A program made the translations under genes and the position numbers. Positions 1 through 11,579 of a stretch of 64,000 nt of DNA are shown here, one piece after another. Source of the DNA: Pyxicephalus adspersus (taxonomy: Eukaryota; Chordata; Amphibia; Anura; Pyxicephalidae). The stretch is taken from contig NC_092858.1 in NCBI RefSeq assembly GCF_032062135.1, positions 165,938,664 through 166,002,663 of the forward strand, read 5' to 3'. Under the pieces are notes generated by a model, which searched no databases, had not been told where the DNA came from, and saw only the letters and a list, made by a program, of their open reading frames with translations. The first letter of the stretch is position 1. Each line of letters starts with the position of its first letter.

Positions 1-1985
1 CAGAGTCAGAAGAGGAAAGCCAAGTTTCAGTGAGAGCCAGAAAGTTCAGAGACTTAGAAAGGAGAAGGTTGTGTATGGCATATAAACTGATAGATGTTTT
101 GTCTGTCTGGTGAAGCCATTGTCAGCAGAAAAGAAAATGAAGGGAAACTCTTAATCCCAGGGCAGCAATAAAACTCATTAAGGGTTGTAACTGAGATCTC
201 CACAATCAATGGACCATAGGTGCGCCACCACTGCACCCAAACACATTGCATCCAGCTAGATAGTTTCAGAAATGCCTTGAAAATGTTTCATAAAGACTTC
301 CTAACACAATCCCCTCCTGACTATGTTATACAGGCTCAGATTAAAATATCCTTGTGCATACTTGGCTATATATCTTGATATAATTAGGAAAATGGGGAAT
401 GCATGAAAAATGTTATATATGCAGGAGCGTAAAAAAATTGAACTTGGACTTTAAAGGAGCCAGAGAATGTAACTCCTAATAAAAGGCATGTTTCCCAGTA
501 GGTGGATCAATGTGCCCGGCCAAATAAAAGAATATGTTGTGTAGCCTTTTGTAGTTGGGACTTCAAGGCTCGTCATGTTAAGTAAAGCCAAAGACAACAC
601 AGGTATAAAGAGGAGATGAGAAAAGCAACATGTGTAGCAACTTATAACACCTCTGGATTCCATGAAAGGCACTATTCAAAATGTTTTTTTTGCCACAGGG
701 TATGTCTTATATGAAGGGATTCTTTATAATGTAGCAACACCAAGATGACAGACAAGGTGAGGGGAGCAATAGATGACTATAGATGCAATAACAATAGACA
801 CATATACTGAAGATAATCAGATCATCATGGCCAAATACAAGATTCCGAGTGTATTTGCAACCCTGCAGAGAAAGAACCGGTCCACACTGAGACCATTGCG
901 GGAACATTGAGCTCCCCTGCCTGAAGGGACATCTTGAACTTTTAAAGTTTTTTAGCAAGGCCAGTAATGTAAAAATTACAGTGGTAGAATCCAATAAAAG
1001 TCAAACTTTTATTGTATTAGACATTGTTGATTAAACCACTATCATAGGGGTTTGTGTTGGCAATAGGTTTTGCATTTCTATACAAGTGCGGTGCTCACCC
1101 CCATAGGATTGGCTGTTTGTACCTGGGTCCTACTTGGCAAGGTGACTTCAGAAACTCACACAAACTTACAGAACTTTTGAGGTTTTATTATAAAAAACCA
1201 ACATACAAAGGAAACAGAGTGAGGGTAGTAGCCCATTACATAACCAACCACAATTGGCATATGAATGCAGATCCAAAGGTGATATTAGTAAGCTCAATCC
1301 TGAGTTTAGAGTTTCTGTGGGATCTTATCCTTAGGGTCCTGGCTTCCAGCCTCAGACTAGCTAGGACTCTGAAACCTCCAGGGCTTACCTGTACTACCCA
1401 GATCTCTCAAACTATCAGCATGACACAATCCATTGAGGTTCCTCCCCAACTCTCAGTTCTCTTGATATTTGAAAGCAGCCCATCCAAAAATTTTTAAAAT
1501 AACTCATAGGCCACAAAAATATTACATCTGGGCAATTGGCCCTCACCCTCACCTATACAGGTGCCGCTTTTGCAGCAAAGGACAGCCAACCCTTACTCGC
1601 CCTTACTCGCCCTATGGAGAACCAACTTCTATAACTAGCTGGAAACCTTAAACTTAAGCCTTTAATACTTAACGTGACCCTAACTAACTAAACAGGTACT
1701 ACACAAGTCTTTGGTAATATAAAAACCATCTTGAAGAAAGTCAAATGCAGGTCAGAAGAATGTCTACTGCAGGTCAATGATTTTTTCAATAAATACTAAA
1801 CAATCCCAGAGGCAACTCAAACTGATGAAAAAGAGCTGCCATTGATACAAACCTAAAACCTATTCATGCACGTCATATAGAATGTTAGAGGACCTTTATC
1901 ATTTCTGTTGCAAAGCTAAACAAAGCTAAACAGGTGCAGTGATAGAATCAAGAAGCCAGGCTTTACTTTCTGGCAGGGGTGAGGG
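1..1985. other. Unassigned AT-rich sequence, no gene recognised
   Basis: No exon, repeat family or RNA gene could be recognised here. Short minus-strand frames between 54 and 994 are rich in Cys, Leu and Phe but have stops between them and no recognisable motif. A short direct repeat (CCCTTACTCG twice) lies near 1600. The block might be an old retroelement, but nothing visible proves this. Confidence 0.4.
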
Positions 1986-2005
1986 AAGCCTAAACCAAAC
2001 TGATA

Positions 2006-2042
2006 ATATATATATTATTTATATATATATATATATATATCC
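2006..2042. repeat. (AT)n microsatellite
   Basis: Alternating A and T, with one short interruption near the start. Simple sequence, likely length-variable. Confidence 0.85.
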
Positions 2043-2045
2043 TAA

Positions 2046-2850
2046 AAGACCTGGAGCTCAGGGGAAAATGGAGATGCATGCATTCTCCCGCACATGTTGC
2101 TTTTCCTATGCTCTTCCATAAAAAGCAGCAAGGCTATCAGTGGTGAGAATAGGTCAGATGAGTACAGAAGTATTTCCTAAAATTACATAAACATTTTTGC
2201 TTACTATTTTATATTACTTGGAGATAACATAAGAAAGACACAAATCTTTCAACATACAGCTCTCTGAAGTCCTTAAATCTTGCTTAAGGTGTTGCAAATT
2301 CATAAAGGGTCTTTTATGTTTTTTGTTTTTAAGAAAAGCATCTCGAACTAGAAGAACATATTGACTTTACCTTGGGCACCTCTGGACACCCTGTGGCACC
2401 TCATTTACATGGCATGGCATTGCAAAGCTAAAGTTGGTTTCTTTTTAGAGGGTCAGCCCTTGTGTATACAGTACATGGCTGGACCTTTGCAATTATCAAA
2501 GTGTACTGAATTTGGACATCAGCACTGACTGACCAAAGGGCCTTGAAGAGGTCTTCTTAAGAAAAAAGAAATAGGGCTCAGAGCAAATTAGGAAGGCATT
2601 GGAGGGGGTTTTCCTAAAAAATGTCCTCATACCATACCAGAAGCAGAAGTCCCTTGGAGCTGTCCTACAGACCAAAGGCAGGGAGCCTTGGAGGAGACTT
2701 CATAAAACAAGATGTAGGTCTAAAAGGAAAAGCAAAAAGCCTTTGTAAAGGTCTTTCCAAAATATTAGGTAGGAGCCCTTCACCCGTCAGCAGTCCCTCG
2801 TTGATGTCTAAACAAGAGTGAAGCATGCCTAAAATAAGTGAAATGGACAT
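2046..2850. other. Unassigned sequence
   Basis: Nothing recognised between the AT microsatellite and the solo LTR. Short frames near 2621-2901 occur on both strands and look like chance. Confidence 0.4.
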
Positions 2851-2855
2851 ATTAT
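2851..2855. repeat. Left target-site duplication ATTAT of the solo LTR
   Basis: ATTAT directly before the TGTCAC end of the LTR. The same five bases follow the GTGACA end at 3442-3446. A 5-bp duplication is usual for gypsy-type and some retroviral-type integrases. Confidence 0.8.
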
Positions 2856-3441
2856 TGTCACGGTCCCTGCCGTGACTGAAGTTTGAGGATCTGTCAGACA
2901 AGCTGTATGTGAGATTATCTGACAGTCTCTTTGGTTTTACTTGTTTCTGTGTTGTTGTTTGTAATGACCACTCCCCTTGTATCAGCTGCAGCTGGTGGTC
3001 ATTACTGCTCCTCTATTTAGTCTGGCCTCACACTTCATGCTGTGCGGTTGATATTCACTGCTGGATTGTGAATAGCTGGAGTGTTGTGCCATCATGAGTT
3101 CCTGTTTATATCTGCTAATAAGATAAGTTGCTTTACTTTTGGTCTTTTGGTGTTTTTGGTTATTTAGTTGTTTACTAGGCCTCAGGGAGACACTGGGTCC
3201 TTCATAGGGGAAGGAACCAGCAGTCTCAACCCAGCCACTACTGCTAGGGCGATACAGGGCTAGTAGGGACTAGGTTCCTGTGTATGAGTATTCCCACCAT
3301 CAGGGGATGCTCATACGGTTAGGAGTTAGGGCAAGGTTAGGGTGTCTGCAAGGGGTGACCATTCCATTTTCCCTAGTCATTGGAGGCCTAGTCCAGAGTA
3401 TAACCTTTCTGTTTCCCTCCCCTCCCCTGTTATCTGTGACA
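2856..3441 (+). mobile_element. Solo LTR of an LTR retrotransposon (586 bp)
   Basis: The segment starts TGTCAC and ends GTGACA, the canonical TG...CA form with a 6-bp terminal inverted repeat, and is flanked on both sides by ATTAT. The first 20 bases fold as a 7-bp hairpin (GTCACGG / CCGTGAC). No internal gag or pol region lies on either side, so this is a solo LTR, the usual product of recombination between the two LTRs of a full element. The 5-bp duplication fits a gypsy/Ty3-like origin, but the family cannot be fixed from an LTR alone. The plus-strand orientation is a guess. Open frames inside it are chance. Confidence 0.75.
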
Positions 3442-3446
3442 ATTAT
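3442..3446. repeat. Right target-site duplication ATTAT of the solo LTR
   Basis: Identical to 2851-2855 and placed directly after the terminal CA of the LTR. Confidence 0.8.
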
Positions 3447-6114
3447 TTTATGGAAAGACAAGGTTGTAAGGTTGGCCAGGTACTATTCCCAACATTCCAA
3501 CAATGAATGTATATATTTCATATGTTTGCCCATAGATACATTTTAGATCAGAACATAGTTTCAGTCTCATTTCAGCAGTTCAGTTAAGATTCTGCTCATG
3601 GTTCCATTTGGGGCCTTTCTAGCCTTCTAAAGTAGATCCAGGGAAAATGAGAGAGCAGAGTGATGAGACTTACTTGAATAATTGCAGCACTTCTCTTAAA
3701 ATTTTAACATGAACTTCTCCACAGTGCCTGCAGCTACAGAGGTCAGTGAAAGCTAATTTTAAAGCTCATTGAGTGTTTAGGAACATATAGATTTCTGTAT
3801 ATCTAAATTTCTACTTTAAAGCGGTATTTTATTTTACATAGACTAGAGCTAATATAAACAATAATTTCCGTTATACAAATTTACTTTCAATTTCTTTCCC
3901 GACCAGCATTCTCCTTTAAAACAACTTCTGAAGCAGAAATCCCCTTCGATAAACCACCATTTCATTGTCAAACAAACTTCTAGCCCAGATCTGTTTTGTG
4001 TGATACCACAAGTTAAAACTCAATGATATTGATACAATAAAACATGACGATGTGGTAAGAGAAAAAAAAATGTGTTAAAGGATTTGGTTACATAAAGACT
4101 CAGGTTAAAAGGCTCTCGACTGTCTCACTCACTGTGGACATTCCCTAAACCACATTTCAACCACAATCGAAGGTATTCATTCCGATTGGGTAGTGCAGTT
4201 TGTAAGGAAACAAAAGGTCTAAACCATCGCTGGTGAAGATCAGAGAGGTCAGAGTAGCCAAACATTAATCGAGAGAAAAAAAAAATGAGAACAATATTTT
4301 CGTTCATTACAGGGTACGTGTTTCCCTGAAGTCACTCCTGTCTCTTGATTGCATAATTGCTTCTGAAAAGCCAAACAATAGAAGAAATGGAATGTCTTTG
4401 TACAATATACTAATGCACAAAGCTTTCAAAAAGAAAGAGCATCTGATAGCTCAGCACAATGCAGATTGGAGTGGTAGGTAATAACTCCGAGCAGACTAAC
4501 CACAGTCTTCTGAAAAACCACATAACAGGCAAGGAATGCTGAGAGGAGCCCGTATAATTATTCATGATAGATAACTGTATTAAAAATAAAATAGAAAGGA
4601 CTGAGAGTATTATAATACTGGCAAACGATAAAACATGGAGCATTGTATTGCTTGCAGATCTAAGTTACCGTCTTAAAAAAAAAAACACACCAAAAAAAAA
4701 AACACATCTATTTGTTGGCTGCAGAAAAAGATGACTACTGCTTAGGTTAATGGGGTTCTGTTACTGCTTGAGCGTTTTGCAGAGAGAAATACAAACATGG
4801 ATGGCACGGAACGGTATGTATAACTTAGAAAAGATATTTAAACTGAAACAAAAAAACAAAAGAAGGTGACAAAGTAATCATGAATGTACTGATAAAAAAT
4901 TTACTTAATTGTAATGCATATATTGGAAGCTTCTTATTTTTCTGGCCTTAAAAATAGACCTTATTCTCTGTTTTTTTTTTTTTTTGGTTACAGGTTCTTC
5001 CAAGGTGACATATATTTAGGGAGAAATATAGACCTCAGAGATGAACTTGAAGATTAACCGACCTATATAGTAGAATCACATCACCAAATATTACTTCAAT
5101 TCAGCCTTCACCTATTGAGTGCCCAATATGTTCAAAACGGCATTGAAAACTAAATGCGGGCAGAAATTTAATAAAGCACCCCAGAAAGTCCAAAACTAGG
5201 GACTTTTATTATGACAATGTTAACGTCAGCAAAAACTACGTTTTAGTCCATCCCCTTCAGAGATTTGCTTATGGTTACAGAAGGCTTCCGTTGCTTTAGG
5301 AGGTGGGGTGGGCCAGTGCTTGGCTTTCTCCATTAAAGCTGCAAATTTATTAAAGCTCCTAGGGAACTTAAACAGATATCAATATTTTCATTAACCTATG
5401 GTTACCTGCTTTTAGTTCCTGACTATATTTTTAAATCAACTTTAATGGATGTTCCATGGTGTTAAAGCTGGACCCTGTCCGGGGAATGCATATTAAATGT
5501 ATCTACAAAGTCCATTGTTAGCCAGAAATGGCAGGATGTTCCATACAAGAAACTGCAACCCAAGCCTGTTTGTGTACCCTGTGCCTTTCCATCTACTGTG
5601 CTTCCCAATTGGCCAGTTGGCCAATACAAAGCCATTGTGCTAACCATCAATCTTTCCTAATTCCTTTACAGAAAAACTGGGGGAATCTGCAAGATAATGA
5701 ATACACATAGGGACACTTGGAAGTCGGCTCTTCAAGACAGGAGCCAACGTAACACTGTGAAACAACCACACAGGTTGTCCTATTATCTTCTTTTTCTTGG
5801 AAAGAGCAAATCTTTTATATGTAATACACAATAAATAAGTAAGTTTGAATTTCATAATTTTTTCACAAAAAAAATCATAAAATCAGCTCATTGGTTTGAA
5901 AATAATTTAAAACAAGCTTTCTTTAGAACAGCGGGCAAAGAGCAGGACTGTAGAGGAAAACACACGTTCCAGTTAGGAACCGATCCGGGGTACCTTCATT
6001 AAGGCATGCATTTTTTTTGGCACCGTCCATGAAAACCAACACCCATCAAATTCCATTCTGAAATTAAAGAAATTTTATACCTATGATACTTCGACATTTA
6101 AAGAAAAAAAAACG
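3447..6114. other. Unassigned intergenic or intronic sequence
   Basis: No gene or known repeat recognised. The stretch holds A-rich homopolymer runs at about 4674-4703 and a long T run at about 4971-4985. Frames such as those near 4125-4643 and 5462-5855 overlap on both strands without coding features. Confidence 0.4.
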
Positions 6115-6290
6115 CCCACATACTACCTGCTGTGTGCCAATACAATCACGCTGCAGGAAATTAATTAGCTGTGCTTATCTGCTGATTTATTTAAATATAA
6201 CAAGAAGGAACAATTAAGCCATTGATGAATGGGGACAATTACCAGGTGCAGAACACTATGAAAGGAGCAGTTAAAGTAACAAAAGTTGGC
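6115..6290. promoter_or_regulatory. Candidate conserved non-coding element
   Basis: A block without repeats or usable open frames, carrying clustered transcription-factor-like cores: a TTAATTAG homeodomain-like core near 6162, GATA-like TTATCT near 6175, and CAATTA cores near 6211 and 6236. This texture resembles vertebrate developmental enhancers. It is an impression from composition, not an alignment, and ordinary unique DNA is the alternative. Confidence 0.3.
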
Positions 6291-6563
6291 ATAGGAACTC
6301 ACAGTTTACACTATAATCCTTATGCAGTGTGTACTATGCTTGTTCTCCTTATCCCAGCAACTAGGAGATCCTGACCGAAACAGAAATAAAGGAGACACAC
6401 TTAGAGGAAAGAATTTGTAAAAAGCCCATTTCTGACTACTTTTTTCTCACTTCTTCAGCACACTACCATTTCTTCTTATATGGCATCCAAGGATCTAATG
6501 CTTCTGGGTATAGATGAGCTTTAAGAGAGGTCTCTTTCAATAATGCAATACTAAAGTCTAGCA

Positions 6564-6825
6564 TAGTGGTCACCAAGTGTTGGTCCGCAAGAAAATTTTG
6601 GTAGTCTGCGGCTCTGGCCGGTGCGCCCCTGAGCGGGGTTATAAAAAGGACCCCGCTGGGGGGGGGCGCACCGACCAGGACTGCGGACCATGTCCTTTGT
6701 ACAGATCGCAGGCTCAGGAAAGTGGGTGGGTTCTGGCATCATGACGTCACTATTGGGGAAGTTTCATCCCCTTTGAGTGACACCCGGCTCCTCAGGCATG
6801 TGTAGCCCGAAGCCGGTAAATTTGA
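6564..6825 (+). mobile_element. hAT-like non-autonomous element, family A, copy 1
   Basis: Shares its whole body with 47528-47858 and 61063-61327: a left end resembling GGTCNCCAA, a centre with GATCGCAGGCTC, then TTCTGGCATCATGACGTCACT and a TTTGAGTGACAC segment. The left end is present. The right end is diverged or lost where the next element begins. The middle folds through GCGCCCC...GGGGGCGC. It carries a perfect CRE-like TGACGTCA at about 6742. No transposase is encoded. The hAT assignment comes from 8-bp near-duplications flanking the other two copies. Confidence 0.65.
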
Positions 6826-6841
6826 CCCAAATGTTCAAGGT

Positions 6842-7069
6842 CATATTTCTCAACCTTTTTAATATAGGGAACCTCTTAAAATAACCTACAGGTCTTCAGC
6901 TTGCTGGCCTGTGGGAGGAATGTCACCCTAACGGATAGCCAAACAGATCATTGATGTCAGCTAAATTGACCTGAGAGTCACAGATTGTCCTTTGCTCAAG
7001 GAAACCAGCTCAAAGTGCAAGTTGTGGAGGCACCCGAGGGTTCGGGGGAACCCTGGTTGAGAAACTCTG
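6842..7069 (-). mobile_element. hAT-like non-autonomous element, family B, copy 1
   Basis: Ends are TTTCTCAACC on the left and GGTTGAGAAA on the right, an inverted pair. Flanks TTCAAGGT (6834-6841) and TTCTAAGGT (7070-7078) differ by one inserted base, consistent with a decayed 8-bp hAT duplication. The body, read on the minus strand, matches 11305-11570, 32357-32617, 37487-37675 and 63527-63757 through segments such as GACACCAATGATCTTTTTGG (here GACATCAATGATCTGTTTGG). It abuts family A copy 1 with only a short gap. Confidence 0.7.
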
Positions 7070-7443
7070 TTCTAAGGTCTCCCTTTTACAGAAAACTATA
7101 GACTATATTTCAATGCAGAATGAAATTTTTGACTTTTCGTATTTTCTGTGAAAGTTCCTATTTATCCATCTGGACAAATAGTTTACCAGAAAACGTAATC
7201 TTATCCATTGCACCCATAGATGCTAACACTCCTCTTTTCCAGACCTATCTTGGTCAGCCTTTTCATAAGCCCCACTGTGCCACCAGACATCATCTCATGA
7301 CGTCTATAAGCCTTGAATTGTATAGAATGACCTCTAGACCCTGCTCACAATCCGAAGCATTGAACATGGCAAAAGAGAGCTTCTGGTATAGTTAGGGATT
7401 AAGTACATTTTATTCTAATAAATGTTTCTAAACCAAGACAATG

Positions 7444-7647
7444 GACCTGCTTTATCAAAGCTCTGGAGAATATAGACTATCATGGGAGAAAATGGGTGAT
7501 CCAGCAAACCTAAAATGGATCTGGTCCAGGTTGGAAAACTTTGGCCAAATACAAGCAAATGATTTTAACATATCCTCTCCTGGTTTCCTAGATCACCGAG
7601 GTTCTCTCATGATAGTCTACCTTCTCTAGGCTTTCATAAATCAGGCC
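7444..7647. mobile_element. Palindromic MITE, copy 1
   Basis: A foldback element whose halves are inverted copies of each other, read as TTATCAAAGCTCTGGAGA ... GGTGATCCAGCAAACC on the left and the reverse complement on the right. Ends are GACCTGCTTTAT and ATAAATCAGGCC. It is flanked by CAATG (7439-7443) and AAATG (7648-7652), a likely 5-bp duplication with one change. It belongs to the subtype with CATGGGAGAA in the arms. There is no coding capacity. Confidence 0.75.
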
Positions 7648-7652
7648 AAATG

Positions 7653-8460
7653 ACTCCTAACATATATATTTTATTTGTACATTCAGATGTTTGACTGGAG
7701 TTAGGCTTCCAAATGAAAAGAACTATTACTAATAGATTTAAAGAGAAAATGTTATACATTATTAGTAACCGGTTATATTTATTAACATATCTGTAGAGTT
7801 AAAATTTTACATTCTAATTACACTTCAACTATAAATTAAAAAAGAAGACCCCACATAATGAAAAACCTACACATCCTTGTCATGCGGCGCCCTATATAAT
7901 GCATATTCTACGGCATTGCACACTTATAAATCCACTATGTAAATGACACACTCCACAACTTCTTAAATTGAATTAGCTTTAGCCTGTGCATTATTCTTCC
8001 CTTCCTCTAGTATATAGTACTCACAATATAAAAACATCCTTTAAGAAATTGATAAATGAGGCTCAATGAAACTGTAATTTTCAGAAATGGGTTCCAAGCT
8101 GTATCCAATCATAAAGTAATACAGAGCCATCAAAGGGTCCCATTTGTTTCGGTCTCTGACAATATCCTTGTGTGTTGTATAACTTTAGCCCCGTATGATA
8201 AGTAACCTGGCTTCAATATGTTGCATTTTATTCCAGATAAGATGTGATAGTAAATCACTCTTCAGAAGTCTTGCTATAAAAGACCACTAAGGTCTATTAT
8301 GGCAAGCCAGATCAGAGATTATATGGCTTCCATTGGTCGTTATAATTTACAACTGATTTTATTTATAACATCTGATTTATATAGTAAGTGAGCAAATAAT
8401 CATTCCAGAGATGGTTTTCCTCTTGAATCATCAGTAAAACATTATGGAGCATTTATAAAA
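7653..8460. other. Unassigned AT-rich sequence
   Basis: No gene or recognised repeat. Strongly AT-rich with scattered TAAT and ATTTA words. Confidence 0.4.
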
Positions 8461-8925
8461 TCAGAGTGTTAGGGTGTGCTGGCTACTCAGGTTTAATCAT
8501 TGTTGCTACAGTACAAGTATGAAGGTAGATGGGTGGGAAGTCCAGTAGCCAAAGCCTTGAACAGATCAGAGAACGCATTAGGTAGTCAAAGGCAAATCAG
8601 AAGTAAATCTACATAATCAGACCAATCAGGAAATTAAATCTCAATCATCAAGCAAGAAATACGGTCAACATGAAGGCAAGGGTCAGGCCAGGAGAAAAGC
8701 TGTGTGCTGAAGAGTGCACACTGGCATGCATGCAGTCCAAGTCTAAGCATTGGCGAATGACCTATTTAATGTCCAGCCCTCAGGGTCAGGGACAATAGTC
8801 TTAGCTACCACCATGTAACCTGCTATGGTTCATGATCCATTGGTAATCGGCACTGCCAACTAACGTCTGTTATTGATCTGTCTTTTGACTCTCCTGTATT
8901 TCCTATATCAGTCTTCTGCCTTCTA
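8461..8925. repeat. Probable old interspersed repeat
   Basis: Rich in loosely repeated CAGGTCAG, AATCAG and GGTCAGG words, a texture I associate with anuran interspersed repeats. No ends could be defined. It runs directly into the tandem array that follows, so the two may be one element. Confidence 0.35.
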
Positions 8926-8929
8926 GTAC

Positions 8930-9530
8930 TGACCTTGCCTTGCCTCTCTAACCATGCTTCAATCTCCAATTTAGTATTTACAGTCAACCTGCTGATGTCC
9001 CCCGCCTACGCTGTATATCTGCTTCTTTCTCCCATTTGTTACTTTGCTGCTCACCTCCTAATGGCCTTATTCTTTTCTTTACATCTGCTTCCATCCCAGA
9101 TTGGTATTTCACTGTGCCCTTATCTCCCATTTTATACGTCACTGCCTACCTGCAGATCATCCCGGATGGCTTTTTTATTTGGCTTCTTTTTCCCATTTTG
9201 CTACCTTCGTGCTTGCCTATCTGCTGATGACCTTTCATGCTAATTTCATCTGGTTCTATCTCTCATTTTGTATTCCTGCCTACCTGCTAAAGACCTGGTT
9301 GGTTTGTTTCATCTGCTTCCATCTCCAATATGGTATTTTGCTGCCTGCCTGTTAATGATCCTGACCCTGCTCCAATCCCCAACTTGGTACCCTGTTGTTC
9401 ATTTGCTGGCCTTCGTTTTTTCTGTAGGTGCATCCCTGCTCCAGGCCCATGGTACAATGTTACCCCTTCTGTTGATTCCCATTGGTTTTCTGTTGGCTAC
9501 CTGCAAGTTCCCCAAAGATGCCTGTCAGCT
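8930..9530 (+). repeat. Degenerate tandem array, units about 45-110 bp
   Basis: Imperfect units recur with a shared core resembling CTGCTTCCATCTCCAATATGG, followed by TATTTTGCTGCCTGCCTG: near 8952, 9087, 9310 and 9370. The array is pyrimidine-rich on this strand and has few stops, so overlapping frames of 84-102 codons (8935-9552) stay open in more than one phase. Openness in several phases marks them as by-products of the array, not genes. Confidence 0.65.
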
Positions 9531-9544
9531 CACACCATGTTTCC

Positions 9545-10435
9545 CAATATAATTACCATACATACTGTATATATTTTATGCATTGTAATTTAAACATATT
9601 GCTTGACCTTGTATGTATTAGAATGAATTTGTATATAGTGTACACCAATCAATACACATTGACAAGCATGCATGTGGAAGCAATTTTTGTCTTGCGAAAC
9701 ATAGCACTATTATTGGTGGCCAACTACATATATGAGATCACATAGGATGAATGTCATCACTATACGTCTATACTTCAAGCATAAGCAGATTGCACTAAAA
9801 GCAAGCAGGGGAGTCTAAAATCAATCCTTCTAAGGTGCTTTTTAGATTGTTCATAGTTAATGTAAAAGTTGATTTAAATAATCTTCAAAAAGTCCTGATT
9901 ATCAAGAAATTCCCCGTTATCGATGGTGCTGTATTTAAGGTATAAGTAAACACAATTATTTTGTTATGCTTGTGTTGTCTGCCTTGCTGTTTTTAGTTTA
10001 TTTCCATTATTTCAGCTTCTCTGTTGTCTCCTGATATTCACAACACGTATGGAAATATTTACAAATATGTAATGGAAACATATTTAAATAAAAAATGGAA
10101 GAACAAGTAAAAATGTAAAAAGCCACCTAAAAAATAACTTTCAGGAAAATGTTACCAAAACTCAGAATATCTACAGAAAATACACCAAAGTTCCCAACAT
10201 AGCCAGGCGGCACAAGGGCAAAGGGATACTGAAATAAAAGCCAGAATTGAAGAAATGGTCCATGATAGGGGAAAAAATGAGCTGATTAAATATTTAAAGA
10301 GAAGAACAGATCCATCCCGGTAAAGTGCAATAGTGATGGATTGCATGTAGCAAGGCCAGCAGTTAGCACTAAAATACCCAGCACACACTATCCAATTACC
10401 ACCTTATTGACGTGGCACCCATTAGTGCCTGACAA
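9545..10435. other. Unassigned sequence
   Basis: No gene or repeat recognised. A 78-codon minus frame at 10152-10388 has no recognisable motif. Confidence 0.4.
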
Positions 10436-10439
10436 TACT

Positions 10440-10835
10440 ATGTAAGCACTCTCCAGTCTGCGCTAATTTCCTTAAAAAAAAATAAAAAAATAAATCTAAG
10501 CCCTTCACCATGAGACAGGATAAAGGGGGGATGATAATGCAATAAAACTGCAACAATTAAAATCTTTTTCTGTTGTTGTTGTCATACAAAATTGATGTCA
10601 CTTCCTGCAAAAGTGATATATGTTGTATAGGAAGCAGTTGTAAATAAATGCAAATTTCCAGGTAATGCTCCATTACAAACCTCAGAAAGGCTGCCTAAGT
10701 CATTACAGACAATTATCACCTCTGGCTAATGGGGCTGTTTAAGCCTATGGGCAATGCGGGCGTTACTGTTAAGTGCATTTCTTAGCAATAAGGCAATGAA
10801 ATGCTTTTAACAAGGGTGTAAACTGTGATCCACTA
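10440..10835. promoter_or_regulatory. Candidate conserved non-coding element
   Basis: Repeat-free block with an octamer-like ATGCAAAT at 10648-10655, a GACAATTATC homeodomain-like site near 10708 and several CTAAT/TAATG cores. Base composition is more mixed than its AT-rich surroundings and no frame is open. The role is inferred from motif density only. Confidence 0.35.
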
Positions 10836-11304
10836 TATATATATTTAACTCATTTCCTTCTGGTCCGTTATAGATTAATCCATAATGTTTCATTGAGAGA
10901 TGGATAAGTGAAAAGAAGTGCCTAGGAAAGATGTCCTGGTCTTGTCTTTGTCCATATGAACTAACAACCCTGGTGTCCAACCTGTGGCCTTTTGGTAATC
11001 ATTGTGTGACCCTCTGACTCCAGGGGCCAATATTCAGTGTTTAATAAGAGATACAGAGGGGGTCTCCAGCACACATTTAACTAGCTTCCAAAAAAACTAA
11101 TGTGTCAACTACCCAGGTTAAAAACAAGGATTATAGTTGCATGTAATTATAAAGTGGAAGCCTGTGCCATACCATGCCATGGCACCTAAGGTAAGTGCAG
11201 TCTTTAACTCTGAACAATAAGCGTTTCCATGCTCATTCCAATAGTATAATCATCTGGAGGCAACCCTATTCCCTACCATGGCTTGGAACCCCAATGGTTT
11301 AATG

Positions 11305-11570
11305 CAGTTTCTCAAACAAGATCCCTCCAGACTTTGCAAGAGGTTCCTTGAAAAGTTTGTACCTCTAAGGTCAGTTTAGGTGACACCAATGATCTTTTTG
11401 GCTATCTGTAAAGGTGACATTCTTCTCAATGGACAGCAATGTAAGAGGAATTCCTCCCAATGACCACCCTACTAATGTACAGTGAGCTGTGGATTTAGTC
11501 ATTATAAACAAGATTCCCTGAAGACCTAAAAATTATTTCAAAGGTTCCCCCATGATAAAAAAAAAGTTTT
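11305..11570 (+). mobile_element. hAT-like non-autonomous element, family B, copy 2
   Basis: Begins CAGTTTCTCAAA and carries the family core GACACCAATGATCTTTTTGG followed by AAAGGTGACATTCTTC. It ends near a run of A and AGTTTTATGG, a decayed version of the right end. Non-coding. Confidence 0.65.
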
Positions 11571-11579
11571 ATGGTAGGG

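Noticed and set aside
1..1050. Possible retroviral envelope-like remnant on the minus strand
   Set aside because: Only Cys-rich short frames, no fusion-peptide, heptad-repeat or CX6CC-type arrangement, and no flanking LTR pair.
8930..9530. Coding exon suggested by several overlapping open frames
   Set aside because: The frames are open in more than one phase because of a pyrimidine-rich tandem array.
10960..11060. Possible hAT-like end near CCAACCTGTGGCC
   Set aside because: Only a short resemblance. No opposite end or target duplication could be found.
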